In this document: piece by piece, positions 1 to 5,009 of the stretch | Position numbering within the stretch: the stretch's first letter is position 1 | Layout: each line of letters starts with the position of its first letter | NCBI GenBank assembly: GCA_045640525.1 | Contig: JAZUFE010000037.1 | Coordinates: forward strand, 1-5,849 | Direction: 5' to 3' | DNA: 5,849 nt | Source: JAILLW01 sp045640525 | GTDB lineage: Bacteria; Bacillota; Clostridia; Lachnospirales; Lachnospiraceae | Notes under the pieces: model-generated | What the model was told of the DNA's origin: nothing | Seen by the model: only the letters and a program-made list of their open reading frames with translations | Database searches by the model: none | Position numbers and translations under genes: made by a program

Positions 1-6
1 ATAATT

Positions 7-258
7 ATGCCAATTAGAGATTTGCGAAATACAAGTGAAATATCTGAATTAGCTCATAAACAGCAAGAACCAATTTTTATAACAAAAAATGGTTATAGCG
101 ACTTGGTTGTAATGAGTGCCGAATTATATGAGCGCTTTGCACAGATAAATAAAATAGATCAGGCTATTTTTGAGGCTGAGAAAGAAGCAGAAGAAGGTGC
201 TGAACCAATTTCAATGAATGTTGCGATGGAAAGGTTAAATAAGAAATACTATGGATAA
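7..258 (+). CDS. Phd/YefM-family type II antitoxin
   Basis: This is the antitoxin of a type II toxin-antitoxin pair. Such proteins bind and neutralise the partner toxin through the C-terminal part and repress their own promoter through the N-terminal part. Visible support: the N-terminal PIRDLRNTSEISEL segment, then EPIFITKNGYSDLVVMS, the typical Phd/YefM beta-hairpin pattern, followed by an acidic helical tail (residues 50-83) suited to wrapping a basic toxin. The length of 83 residues is normal for the family. The frame is open back to position 1 (two Ile codons precede this ATG), so the true start may lie a codon or more outside the window; no ribosome binding site can be seen. It overlaps the toxin gene by 8 bases, which implies coupled translation. 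The promoter and operator must lie upstream of the window. Confidence 0.9.
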   Translation: MPIRDLRNTSEISELAHKQQEPIFITKNGYSDLVVMSAELYERFAQINKIDQAIFEAEKEAEEGAEPISMNVAMERLNKKYYG

Positions 259-553
259 ATATGAAGTTATGTTATATCCTAAAGCCTTTCGTGATATTGA
301 TGATATATATGCATATATTGCACTTGAAAAACTATCACCTGAAAATGCAAAAGGGCAGACTGATAGAATATGGGAGGCAATAAAAATTTTGGAATATATG
401 CCAGAGTCACATCAGGATCGATTGGTGGGAAGATATGCAGGGAAAGGGTATAAACAATTAGTAGTTGATAATTACCTTGTCATTTTTAAAATAGACAAGA
501 CTTCAAAAAAAGTATTTGTATTAACAATACAGTATCAAGGAAGAAGCATTTAA
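251..553 (+). CDS. RelE/ParE-family type II toxin
   Basis: This is the toxin partner of the preceding antitoxin. The RelE/ParE fold includes ribosome-dependent mRNA endonucleases (RelE) and gyrase poisons (ParE), and the sequence alone does not decide which. Family features: an opening strand (YEVMLYPKAFRDIDDIYAYI) leading into a helical hairpin (residues about 12-50), then a C-terminal sheet with GRYAGKGYKQLVVDNYLVIFKID and a closing VFVLTIQYQGRSI strand. The KGYKQLVVDNYLVIF segment corresponds to the G-YR-L-V--YLV-Y pattern common in ParE-like proteins. The length of 100 residues is usual. The ATG sits inside the last codons of the antitoxin, sharing ATGGATAA, and no strong separate ribosome binding site is visible, so translational coupling is likely. 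An intrinsic terminator follows within 5 bases of the stop. Confidence 0.9.
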   Translation: MDKYEVMLYPKAFRDIDDIYAYIALEKLSPENAKGQTDRIWEAIKILEYMPESHQDRLVGRYAGKGYKQLVVDNYLVIFKIDKTSKKVFVLTIQYQGRSI

Positions 554-557
554 TATG

Positions 558-586
558 AAAGCAGTTGGTATAGTCGACTGCTTTTT
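558..586 (+). terminator. Intrinsic terminator after the toxin gene
   Basis: Bases 558-567 pair with 575-584 (AAAGCAGTTG with CGACTGCTTT, one T-G wobble), leaving a 7-base loop. The descending arm runs into TTTTT at 582-586. It lies just after the toxin stop codon and would end the toxin-antitoxin transcript before the next gene. Confidence 0.75.
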
Positions 587-627
587 ACTTTGATGCAACA
601 TATGTTTATGAATGAGGAGAAAACAGT

Positions 628-1413
628 ATGGGAAATCATTTTTACGGAAGTGCGATTAGTGAGCATTATGAAAAAAGGATTAAGGATTTTGTAGCGCGTG
701 ATTGGGTGGTTGTCGGTATCTTTATAGCCATTGCGATTGGCGTGATAGCATCGGTGGTGTCAAGGCATTGGGGCTTTATGATTATATGTTTCGGTCTGTT
801 TGCGTCCTCTATGGATGTTGCGGTTCGAGTGATTTTTCATAGTCGAAGCAAAGTCACATCGATTTTTGTTGCTCTTGGAATTCTGGCAATTATTGCAGGA
901 GCTATTATTGAAGCGGGCCTTTGGAATATATTTCCGTATTATATATGTTTTTGCTTGATCTTATTTGCATTTGGTGTTGGTGTTATATGTACTATGCTAA
1001 AGGTAAATTTCGTAAGAAAGATGAAAGAGTATTCGATTACCGTTGAAGCGGAATGTGAAATGGTGGATGTTAAAAAGATAAATCTGTTTAAGTTTGATGA
1101 TCTTCCTAATATGCCATATACCGCTTCTATCAATAAAAATACGCTGTATAAACCCGGATTTCATTATTTTATTAACGGACAGGAGTACTTTACGGAGTCT
1201 ACTGTTTATTACGGAGACTTAAATAGAGGCTTCGTGGAAGGAAATCGTGTTAGGCTCAAAGTGAATCCCGATAACCCTCACGATATTTTGCCGATTAATG
1301 CCGATTCTTCTTTTGCAAATATGGCTATGGTAATGGGTATATTCTGGCTGGTGGCCGGAATTATTGGAATTGTTGTTTTAATACTGATGATTAATGGTGT
1401 GATAAGGTTTTAG
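628..1413 (+). CDS. DUF3592-like integral membrane protein
   Basis: This is a 261-residue membrane protein of unknown function. Hydrophobic segments lie at about residues 26-46, 48-70, 77-97, 102-124 and 232-256, giving five likely membrane helices. Between helices 4 and 5 is a soluble part (about 135-222) with YKPGFHYFINGQEYFTES and EGNRVRLKVNPDNPHDIL. The pattern of G-x-x-Y followed by G-x-x-V-x-V-x-x-x-P-x-x-P is what I know from DUF3592 domain proteins. The start is supported by GAGGAG at 614-619, 8 bases ahead of the ATG. The gene stands alone between the toxin terminator and the marR-type promoter; no convincing promoter is seen in the 40 bases before it. Nothing links it mechanistically to its neighbours beyond orientation. 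The family assignment rests on motif resemblance and is moderately sure. Confidence 0.75.
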   Translation: MGNHFYGSAISEHYEKRIKDFVARDWVVVGIFIAIAIGVIASVVSRHWGFMIICFGLFASSMDVAVRVIFHSRSKVTSIFVALGILAIIAGAIIEAGLWNIFPYYICFCLILFAFGVGVICTMLKVNFVRKMKEYSITVEAECEMVDVKKINLFKFDDLPNMPYTASINKNTLYKPGFHYFINGQEYFTESTVYYGDLNRGFVEGNRVRLKVNPDNPHDILPINADSSFANMAMVMGIFWLVAGIIGIVVLILMINGVIRF

Positions 1414-1524
1414 GCTGTTTTGGGTTATAGAAGGAGTTAAAAAGTTGGAGAAATCATTTTTGCTTTGTTTTCCAATATCCTATCATTGACAATTGTACTG
1501 GTAGTAAATTCTTGTAAAAACCCC

Positions 1525-1549
1525 AAATACTTCTTGACTCGAAGTATTT
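1525..1549 (+). promoter_or_regulatory. Candidate operator: perfect 9-bp inverted repeat around the -35 box
   Basis: AAATACTTC (1525-1533) and GAAGTATTT (1541-1549) are exact reverse complements separated by 7 bases, and the 7-base spacer holds the -35 element TTGACT of the marR-type promoter. Binding here would block RNA polymerase, fitting autorepression by the MarR-family protein encoded 68 bases downstream. A degenerate copy lies before the first ATPase gene (2292-2316). Caveats: arm centres are 16 bp apart, wider than usual for MarR dimers, and in read-through RNA the repeat followed by TTTT could act as a weak terminator for the upstream gene. Confidence 0.6.
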
Positions 1550-1562
1550 TATGCGTTATAGT
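1534..1562 (+). promoter_or_regulatory. SigmaA-type promoter of the MarR-family gene
   Basis: TTGACT at 1534-1539 and TATAGT at 1557-1562 are separated by 17 bases; each hexamer differs from the housekeeping consensus at one base. Transcription would start near 1569, leaving a leader of about 48 bases before the ATG at 1617. The -35 box lies inside the inverted repeat at 1525-1549. Confidence 0.7.
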
Positions 1563-1616
1563 ACCAAGTATAAATTCAGGGAAAAATAAAAGATTAGTTG
1601 CAAGGCGGGAGGATAT

Positions 1617-2099
1617 ATGGAATACGATCTATCATCGGCAGAAAAGCTGGGATTTCAGATACTTGATCAGTGCCATTTTCTTTTCTTCCCTGACAAGTGG
1701 CTCGAGATGCTTTCGGACTATTCTAAGAATGACTTTATGGCGCTTATCCTTATTTATAGGAATGGCGAAGTTACCATGACGGATATAGCCGAATATATCA
1801 AAGCACCGCTTAACACGGCAACCGGAGTAGTAGCAAGGCTTGAAAAACGCGGAGTGGTATTGAGACAGCGTAGTGCGCAGGACAGACGCGTTGTTACCGT
1901 AGCCCTTACCGGCAAAGGCATGATGGAGATTCGCGAAGTTTGGACGCAGGTAAATGCTCTTTTTTCAGATATCATGGCTGAAGTTGATAAGGAAGAAGCA
2001 AGCGTGGTGCTGAGAGTTCTAGATAAATCAATCGGTGTGCTCAATGCCAGAATGAAGAAGGACGAGCCGCACAGAATTAAAAAAATTGAGATAGAATAA
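1617..2099 (+). CDS. MarR-family transcriptional regulator
   Basis: This is a 160-residue winged helix-turn-helix regulator that would act as a DNA-binding dimer, usually a repressor relieved by a ligand or oxidant. Helices 1-2 (residues about 8-48) would form part of the dimer interface. The HTH follows: MTDIAEYIKA (54-63), then the recognition helix NTATGVVARLEKRG (66-79). The wing (about 82-96) carries the DRR motif (89-91) typical of the family, and C-terminal helices (about 102-146) complete the dimer domain. The start is supported by GGGAGG at 1607-1612, although the 4-base gap to ATG is short. It has its own promoter and a candidate operator. Its last codons (GAG ATA GAA TAA) are the first bases of a 68-bp tandem duplication. 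Its position directly before the two ATPases makes them the likely targets. The ligand is not predictable; a redox-type OhrR mechanism cannot be judged. Confidence 0.92.
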   Translation: MEYDLSSAEKLGFQILDQCHFLFFPDKWLEMLSDYSKNDFMALILIYRNGEVTMTDIAEYIKAPLNTATGVVARLEKRGVVLRQRSAQDRRVVTVALTGKGMMEIREVWTQVNALFSDIMAEVDKEEASVVLRVLDKSIGVLNARMKKDEPHRIKKIEIE

Positions 2100-2155
2100 G
2101 CCCTTGCGGCTTATTCATCAGGATCTGATAATCAAGCCCGAAGGGGTTGATCATA
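2088..2155 (+). repeat. 68-bp tandem repeat, copy 1 (overlaps the marR-type stop codon)
   Basis: This is the first of two identical adjacent 68-base copies. It begins with GAGATAGAATAA, which encodes the final Glu-Ile-Glu-stop of the MarR-family protein. Each copy holds two stem-loops. The first is GAATAAGCC/GGCTTATTC (2094-2102 with 2108-2116), a perfect 9-bp stem with a CTTGC loop. The second is ATCAAGCCC/GGGGTTGAT (2131-2139 with 2143-2151), with one G-G mismatch and a GAA loop. Neither is followed by a T-run, so a classical terminator is unlikely. Confidence 0.95.
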
Positions 2156-2223
2156 GAGATAGAATAAGCCCTTGCGGCTTATTCATCAGGATCTGATAAT
2201 CAAGCCCGAAGGGGTTGATCATA
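2156..2223 (+). repeat. 68-bp tandem repeat, copy 2
   Basis: This copy is base-for-base identical to copy 1 and directly adjoins it. Its stem-loops lie at 2162-2184 and 2199-2219. A partial third copy follows at 2224-2231 (GAGATAGA) and diverges at the next base, giving GAGATAGAGTAA, which again reads Glu-Ile-Glu-stop. This suggests that the original gene end is now downstream of the expanded units. Full identity between copies indicates recent duplication or homogenisation. Confidence 0.95.
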
Positions 2224-2262
2224 GAGATAGAGTAACGCTATCCGTAAAAGCAAGAAGCAACG

Positions 2263-2280
2263 AGGACTCTTCGGAGTCCT
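2263..2280 (+). other. Stable hairpin with a cUUCGg tetraloop, no U-tract
   Basis: AGGACTC (2263-2269) pairs perfectly with GAGTCCT (2274-2280) around TTCG, forming a C(UUCG)G loop, among the most stable RNA tetraloops known. AAAATAAAAC follows, so intrinsic termination is not expected on either strand. Lying between the regulator and the first ATPase gene, it could stabilise or delimit a processed transcript; that role is inference. Confidence 0.65.
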
Positions 2281-2291
2281 AAAATAAAACA

Positions 2292-2316
2292 CAATACTTC
2301 GAGACGCGAATAATTC
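2292..2316 (+). promoter_or_regulatory. Candidate second operator before the first ATPase gene
   Basis: Aligned without gaps to the inverted repeat at 1525-1549, 18 of 25 bases match, including all of AATACTTC and the GAA..ATT of the right arm, with the same 7-base spacing. A second, perfect palindrome, GCGAAT-A-ATTCGC (2306-2318), overlaps its right side. The bases in the -35 and -10 positions of this module (GAGACG at 2301-2306, GATTAT at 2324-2329) are poor promoter elements, so it may control a weak promoter, block read-through, or be a relic. Confidence 0.4.
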
Positions 2317-2350
2317 GCAAAGAGATTATTTCGAAGGAAAGGAGTTTGCA

Positions 2351-3517
2351 ATGGAACAGTGCAGAATAATTATTTTTACAGGAAAGGGTGGCGTCGGAAA
2401 GACAAGCGTGGCTGCAGCGCATGCTGTTAAAGCATCTGATGAAGGAAAATGCACAATGCTTATCAGTACGGATATGGCGCATAATTTGAGCGACTTATTT
2501 ATGACGACGATTGGCCGTACGGAGAAAACGGTCAAAGAAAATCTGACGGTTCTTGAAATCGATCCGGAATATGAAATGCAGCATGAATTTTCGGAGATGA
2601 TGCGGGCTCTTTACGAAATGCTTCCGACGGAGCTCGGAAATGCGCAGGAACTTCTGATGATACCCGGAGTCGAAGAGCTATTTTCTCTCCTAAAAGTTAA
2701 GCAGTTATACGAAAGTGGAAAATATGACCTGATAGTTGTTGACTGCGCACCAACGGGAGAAACGCTTTCGCTGCTTAAGTTCCCCGAACTGCTGTCGTGG
2801 TACATGGAAAAATTCTTCCCACTCGGAAAACTTGCGATGGCAGTCATGCATCCGATTTCGAAGCCGCTTTTGAATATTCAGCTCCCGAATGGAAAGGCTA
2901 TGAACGATATCGAACGATTTTATCTTGAACTTAATGATTTGAATAAGCTTCTTAAAAATCGCGAGATCTCAAGTGTCAGGATTGTGGCGCTTCCCGAAAA
3001 AATGGTTGTGGAAGAAACAAAGCGAAATTACATGTACCTTAATCTGTATAATTTTCAGACCGACGGTTTGTTTATTAACAGGGTCCTTCCGAAAGATGCG
3101 AATGCACAGTTTTTCGATGAGTGGCATAAGATTCAGGAACAATATATAAACGATTTGGAAAATGCTTTTGAAGGTCTTGATATTCGCAAGATTTCCTGGT
3201 ATGACACAGACCTCAACGGAATTGAGGCATTAAGACAATTGTACAAAGATTCGTTTGATGATGAGGATTTGTTTGCGGTAAGAAAGTCGGCAGAAAGTGA
3301 AAGGTTCGAGAAAACCGACGAAGGATACAAAATGGAACTGTATCTGCCCTTTGTGGATAAGAAGGAGGTTGATTTAAGCGAAGGAGAAAATGAACTTATT
3401 ATCAAGATAGGCAACTACAGGCGAGACATCATGCTTCCGTCGGTTTTGACAAAATTCCATGTGGCGGGTGCCAAACTTGAAAACTCAGTACTTACGGTTA
3501 AATTTACGGAGGAATAG
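2351..3517 (+). CDS. ArsA/Get3-family ATPase with C-terminal HSP20-like domain
   Basis: This 388-residue cytosolic ATPase belongs to the ArsA/Get3 branch of the SIMIBI P-loop NTPases, which work as nucleotide-controlled dimers. The deviant Walker A GKGGVGKT (11-18) carries the signature Lys12. Switch I is STDMAHNLSD (39-48) with the presumed catalytic Asp41, and the PGVEE motif is at 105-109. Switch II is DCAPTGETLSLLKFP (131-145), then a PEKMVVEETKRN segment and the FINRVLP strand. Residues about 317-388 form a beta-rich alpha-crystallin/HSP20-like domain of the kind attached to many bacterial ArsA proteins. It has only three Cys (4, 34, 132), without the Get3 CxxC or ArsA arsenite-site arrangement, and Glu137 replaces the usual His of DTAPTGH. 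AAAGGAG at 2338-2344 supports the start. It is followed after 3 bases by a small gene and then a paralogue, evidently one operon. Substrate unknown; calling it arsA would overstate the evidence. Confidence 0.92.
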   Translation: MEQCRIIIFTGKGGVGKTSVAAAHAVKASDEGKCTMLISTDMAHNLSDLFMTTIGRTEKTVKENLTVLEIDPEYEMQHEFSEMMRALYEMLPTELGNAQELLMIPGVEELFSLLKVKQLYESGKYDLIVVDCAPTGETLSLLKFPELLSWYMEKFFPLGKLAMAVMHPISKPLLNIQLPNGKAMNDIERFYLELNDLNKLLKNREISSVRIVALPEKMVVEETKRNYMYLNLYNFQTDGLFINRVLPKDANAQFFDEWHKIQEQYINDLENAFEGLDIRKISWYDTDLNGIEALRQLYKDSFDDEDLFAVRKSAESERFEKTDEGYKMELYLPFVDKKEVDLSEGENELIIKIGNYRRDIMLPSVLTKFHVAGAKLENSVLTVKFTEE

Positions 3518-3520
3518 ACT

Positions 3521-3730
3521 ATGAATAAAAGAGAAGCAATAGCAACACTAATAAGAGCAAAGAGAATGGAAATGGCAGCAATTGGCGTATTTATTCCGGA
3601 AAAGATTAAGAACGATTTTAGCGACATCAAGAACGGAATTATCGACGGACTTAAGGAAAGCATCGTAGATAAGTGTACATCGGATGTGCAGGTGAGCGAA
3701 TCGAAGATACATCAGGTTGACATAAAATAG
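3521..3730 (+). CDS. Small protein of unknown function between two ArsA-like ATPases
   Basis: I do not recognise this 69-residue protein. It starts 3 bases after the first ATPase gene stops and ends 16 bases before the second begins. GGAGG at 3508-3512, inside the end of the upstream gene, sits 8 bases ahead of the ATG. These spacings and the two-sided operon context argue that it is a real gene. The first half is basic and probably helical (KREAIATLIRAKRMEMA), the middle is an amphipathic stretch (FSDIKNGIIDGLKESI), and the tail is polar. No signal peptide or membrane helix is visible, and there is a single Cys (residue 52). A later in-frame Met (residues 16 and 18) offers a shorter alternative without a comparable ribosome binding site. 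By position it might be an adaptor or regulatory subunit of the ATPases; that is inference only. Confidence 0.75.
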   Translation: MNKREAIATLIRAKRMEMAAIGVFIPEKIKNDFSDIKNGIIDGLKESIVDKCTSDVQVSESKIHQVDIK

Positions 3731-3746
3731 CTCGAAGGAGAAAAAT

Positions 3747-4646
3747 ATGAACATTACTTTATATACAGGAAAAGGCGGCGTCGGTAAGACTACGGTTGCT
3801 GCCGCAAGAGCCCTTCAACTGGCCGAGCAGGGAAAACGAGTAATCATTATGAGTACAGATCAGGCACACAGCCTTGGCGACAGTCTTTGCACCAAATTGT
3901 CCAATGAGCCTACCAGGGTAGCCGGAAGTTTGTATGCGCTTGAAATCGATACGATTATTGAGACAGAAAAGGCTTGGGGAAAAATCAAAAATTATTTGCT
4001 GCTTCTATTGTCGGCAAATGGCGGACAGACTATTGAAACGGAAGAATTGTTGGCGTTCCCGGGATTCGATGAATTGTTTGCACTTCTTCGAATTCGCGAT
4101 TTTGCGGACAGCGGCGAGTATGACGAAATTATCGTAGACTGCGCACCGACAGGCGAGACCTTATCGCTTCTTAAGTTCCCGGATATGCTTGGAAACATTA
4201 TCACAAGCGTTCTTCCGATGAAGCGAAATATGGTCAATGTTGTAGGACCTACCGTTGAAAAAGTCACCAAGATTCCGATGCCGAAAAATGATGTATTTGA
4301 TGAAATGTTGGACATTAATGAGAAGCTTGAGGGCTTATCTGAGATTCTTCATCAGGACACAACCCACATCAGAATCGTAACGACTCCGGAGAGAGTGGTC
4401 ACGCTTGAAGCCAAGAAAAATTTCGGATATTTGCGCGAAAACGGCTTTAACACAGATGAAGTAATCGTAAACAGAATATATCCCGAAGGCGCGATGGAAG
4501 GCTATTTTTCGAAGTGGATTACCATGCAGGAAAAATCGCTTGAGGATATAGATGATTTCTTCGGGAAAGCCGGTAACTGTACAATTACTCATAAATTCTT
4601 ACAGCCTCATGAAGTGTACGGAATAGATGCACTTCTTAAGTTCTAA
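3747..4646 (+). CDS. ArsA/Get3-family ATPase, short form without HSP20-like domain
   Basis: This second ArsA/Get3-like ATPase has 299 residues and is a clear paralogue of the one encoded just upstream. It shows deviant Walker A GKGGVGKT (8-15) with Lys9, switch I STDQAHSLGD (36-45) with Asp38, and a PGFDE motif. The switch II segment DCAPTGETLSLLKFP (131-145) is identical to that of its neighbour. A TPERVVTLEAKKN segment and a VIVNRIYPEG strand follow, matching the nucleotide-fold end of the family. It stops about where the first protein's HSP20-like domain would begin. Cys are at 48, 132 and 278 only, with no CxxC. The usual His after DCAPTG is again Glu (137). AAGGAG at 3735-3740, 6 bases ahead, supports the start. 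I infer a possible heterodimer with the longer paralogue, one tailed and one untailed subunit; two homodimers are equally allowed by the sequence. Confidence 0.92.
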   Translation: MNITLYTGKGGVGKTTVAAARALQLAEQGKRVIIMSTDQAHSLGDSLCTKLSNEPTRVAGSLYALEIDTIIETEKAWGKIKNYLLLLLSANGGQTIETEELLAFPGFDELFALLRIRDFADSGEYDEIIVDCAPTGETLSLLKFPDMLGNIITSVLPMKRNMVNVVGPTVEKVTKIPMPKNDVFDEMLDINEKLEGLSEILHQDTTHIRIVTTPERVVTLEAKKNFGYLRENGFNTDEVIVNRIYPEGAMEGYFSKWITMQEKSLEDIDDFFGKAGNCTITHKFLQPHEVYGIDALLKF

Positions 4647-4682
4647 AAAGCAAGATAAATTTACACGACCAGCATAAGAATA

Positions 4683-4713
4683 TTGATTGATAAAACAACA
4701 ATGTAGTTATAAT
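4683..4713 (+). promoter_or_regulatory. Possible promoter after the ATPase operon
   Basis: A perfect TATAAT lies at 4708-4713. The -35 candidates are TTGATT (4683-4688, 19-base spacer) and TTGATA (4687-4692, 15-base spacer); neither spacing is ideal. If used, transcription would start near 4720, just before the small reading frame at 4742. No intrinsic terminator is seen between the second ATPase gene and this point. Confidence 0.4.
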
Positions 4714-4741
4714 TATACTGGAAATCCTGAGGACATATTTA

Positions 4742-4924
4742 ATGAATTATTGCAGTGAAAAGGTGAGTATGGCGTCTGGGTTTAGTTTTGGGGTTGAAAA
4801 ATGTGGAATGAATTATAAAATAGAATCAAAGCAGAGCAACGAAATATGTTTTGATAATTCCATGTTCTCAGCAATCCGGAATACCACAAAAGATAAAAAT
4901 TTTGGAGTCTTATGGATTGGCTAA
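4742..4924 (+). CDS. Doubtful small hypothetical protein (60 residues)
   Basis: I recognise no family. The case for a gene is a GAGGA ribosome binding site at 4729-4733, 8 bases before the ATG, and a TATAAT box about 30 bases upstream. The case against is the short length, lack of homology I can name, and ordinary polar composition without domain features. The product would have three Cys (4, 21, 36), no signal peptide and no membrane helix, and would end in FGVLWIG. The gap between the second ATPase gene and the exported-protein gene is 363 bases (4647-5009), and this frame is the largest thing in it. It could be a small peptide gene, the remnant of a degraded gene, or chance. Confidence 0.35.
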   Translation: MNYCSEKVSMASGFSFGVEKCGMNYKIESKQSNEICFDNSMFSAIRNTTKDKNFGVLWIG

Positions 4925-4977
4925 GACGTGACATTGGGGAATCATTGTTCATTGCTATATTTTTGGCGCTTTTTTAA
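4912..4977 (+). CDS. Very doubtful 21-residue hydrophobic peptide
   Basis: An ATG at 4912 opens a 21-codon frame whose product has a charged start (MDWLRRDIGES) followed by a hydrophobic stretch (LFIAIFLALF), the look of a tiny single-pass membrane peptide. It overlaps the end of the 60-residue frame by 13 bases, allowing coupled translation. GGAG at 4904-4907 is only 4 bases from the ATG. A 6-bp inverted repeat (GTCTTA 4907-4912, TAAGAC 4922-4927) spans the start. In AT-rich DNA such a frame can arise by chance, so it is reported only because of its charge and hydrophobic layout. Confidence 0.15.
   Translation: MDWLRRDIGESLFIAIFLALF
4934..4961 (+). promoter_or_regulatory. Possible extended -10 promoter of the exported-protein gene
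   Basis: TGCTATATT at 4953-4961 combines an extended -10 TGn with TATATT; TTGGGG at 4934-4939 is a weak -35 at a 16-base spacing. Transcription would begin near 4968, leaving about 42 bases of leader before the ATG at 5010. Confidence 0.35.
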
Positions 4978-5009
4978 GCACTAAATAAATTAATTGTTGG
5001 AGGAACAAA

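Noticed and set aside
1431..1489. AAGGAG at 1431-1436 followed 8 bases later by TTG opening a 14-codon frame
   Set aside because: A good ribosome binding site, but the frame is tiny with a rare start and nothing recognisable. It may be the remnant of a deleted gene; it cannot be supported as a gene.
1486..1491. Consensus TTGACA as a second promoter for the MarR-family gene
   Set aside because: No acceptable -10 box lies 15-19 bases downstream, whereas TTGACT with TATAGT a little further on fits well.
1465..1779. A 104-codon open frame on the + strand overlapping the start of the MarR-family gene
   Set aside because: It runs across the promoter and operator and overlaps a well-supported gene in another frame. 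It has no ribosome binding site and its translation resembles no domain.
2094..2219. Intrinsic terminators within the 68-bp repeats
   Set aside because: The stems are good but none is followed by a run of T, so termination by this route is not supported.
2088..2231. CRISPR-like array
   Set aside because: The copies adjoin directly with no unique spacers, there are only two full units, and no cas gene is present. It is a simple tandem duplication.
3133..3754. Antisense open frames over the first ATPase and small gene
   Set aside because: They are shadows of strongly supported + strand genes, without their own start signals or recognisable domains.
2351..4646. Classical arsenic resistance operon
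   Set aside because: There are no arsR, arsB/acr3, arsC or arsD genes. Both ATPases lack the arsenite-site cysteine arrangement and the switch II His.
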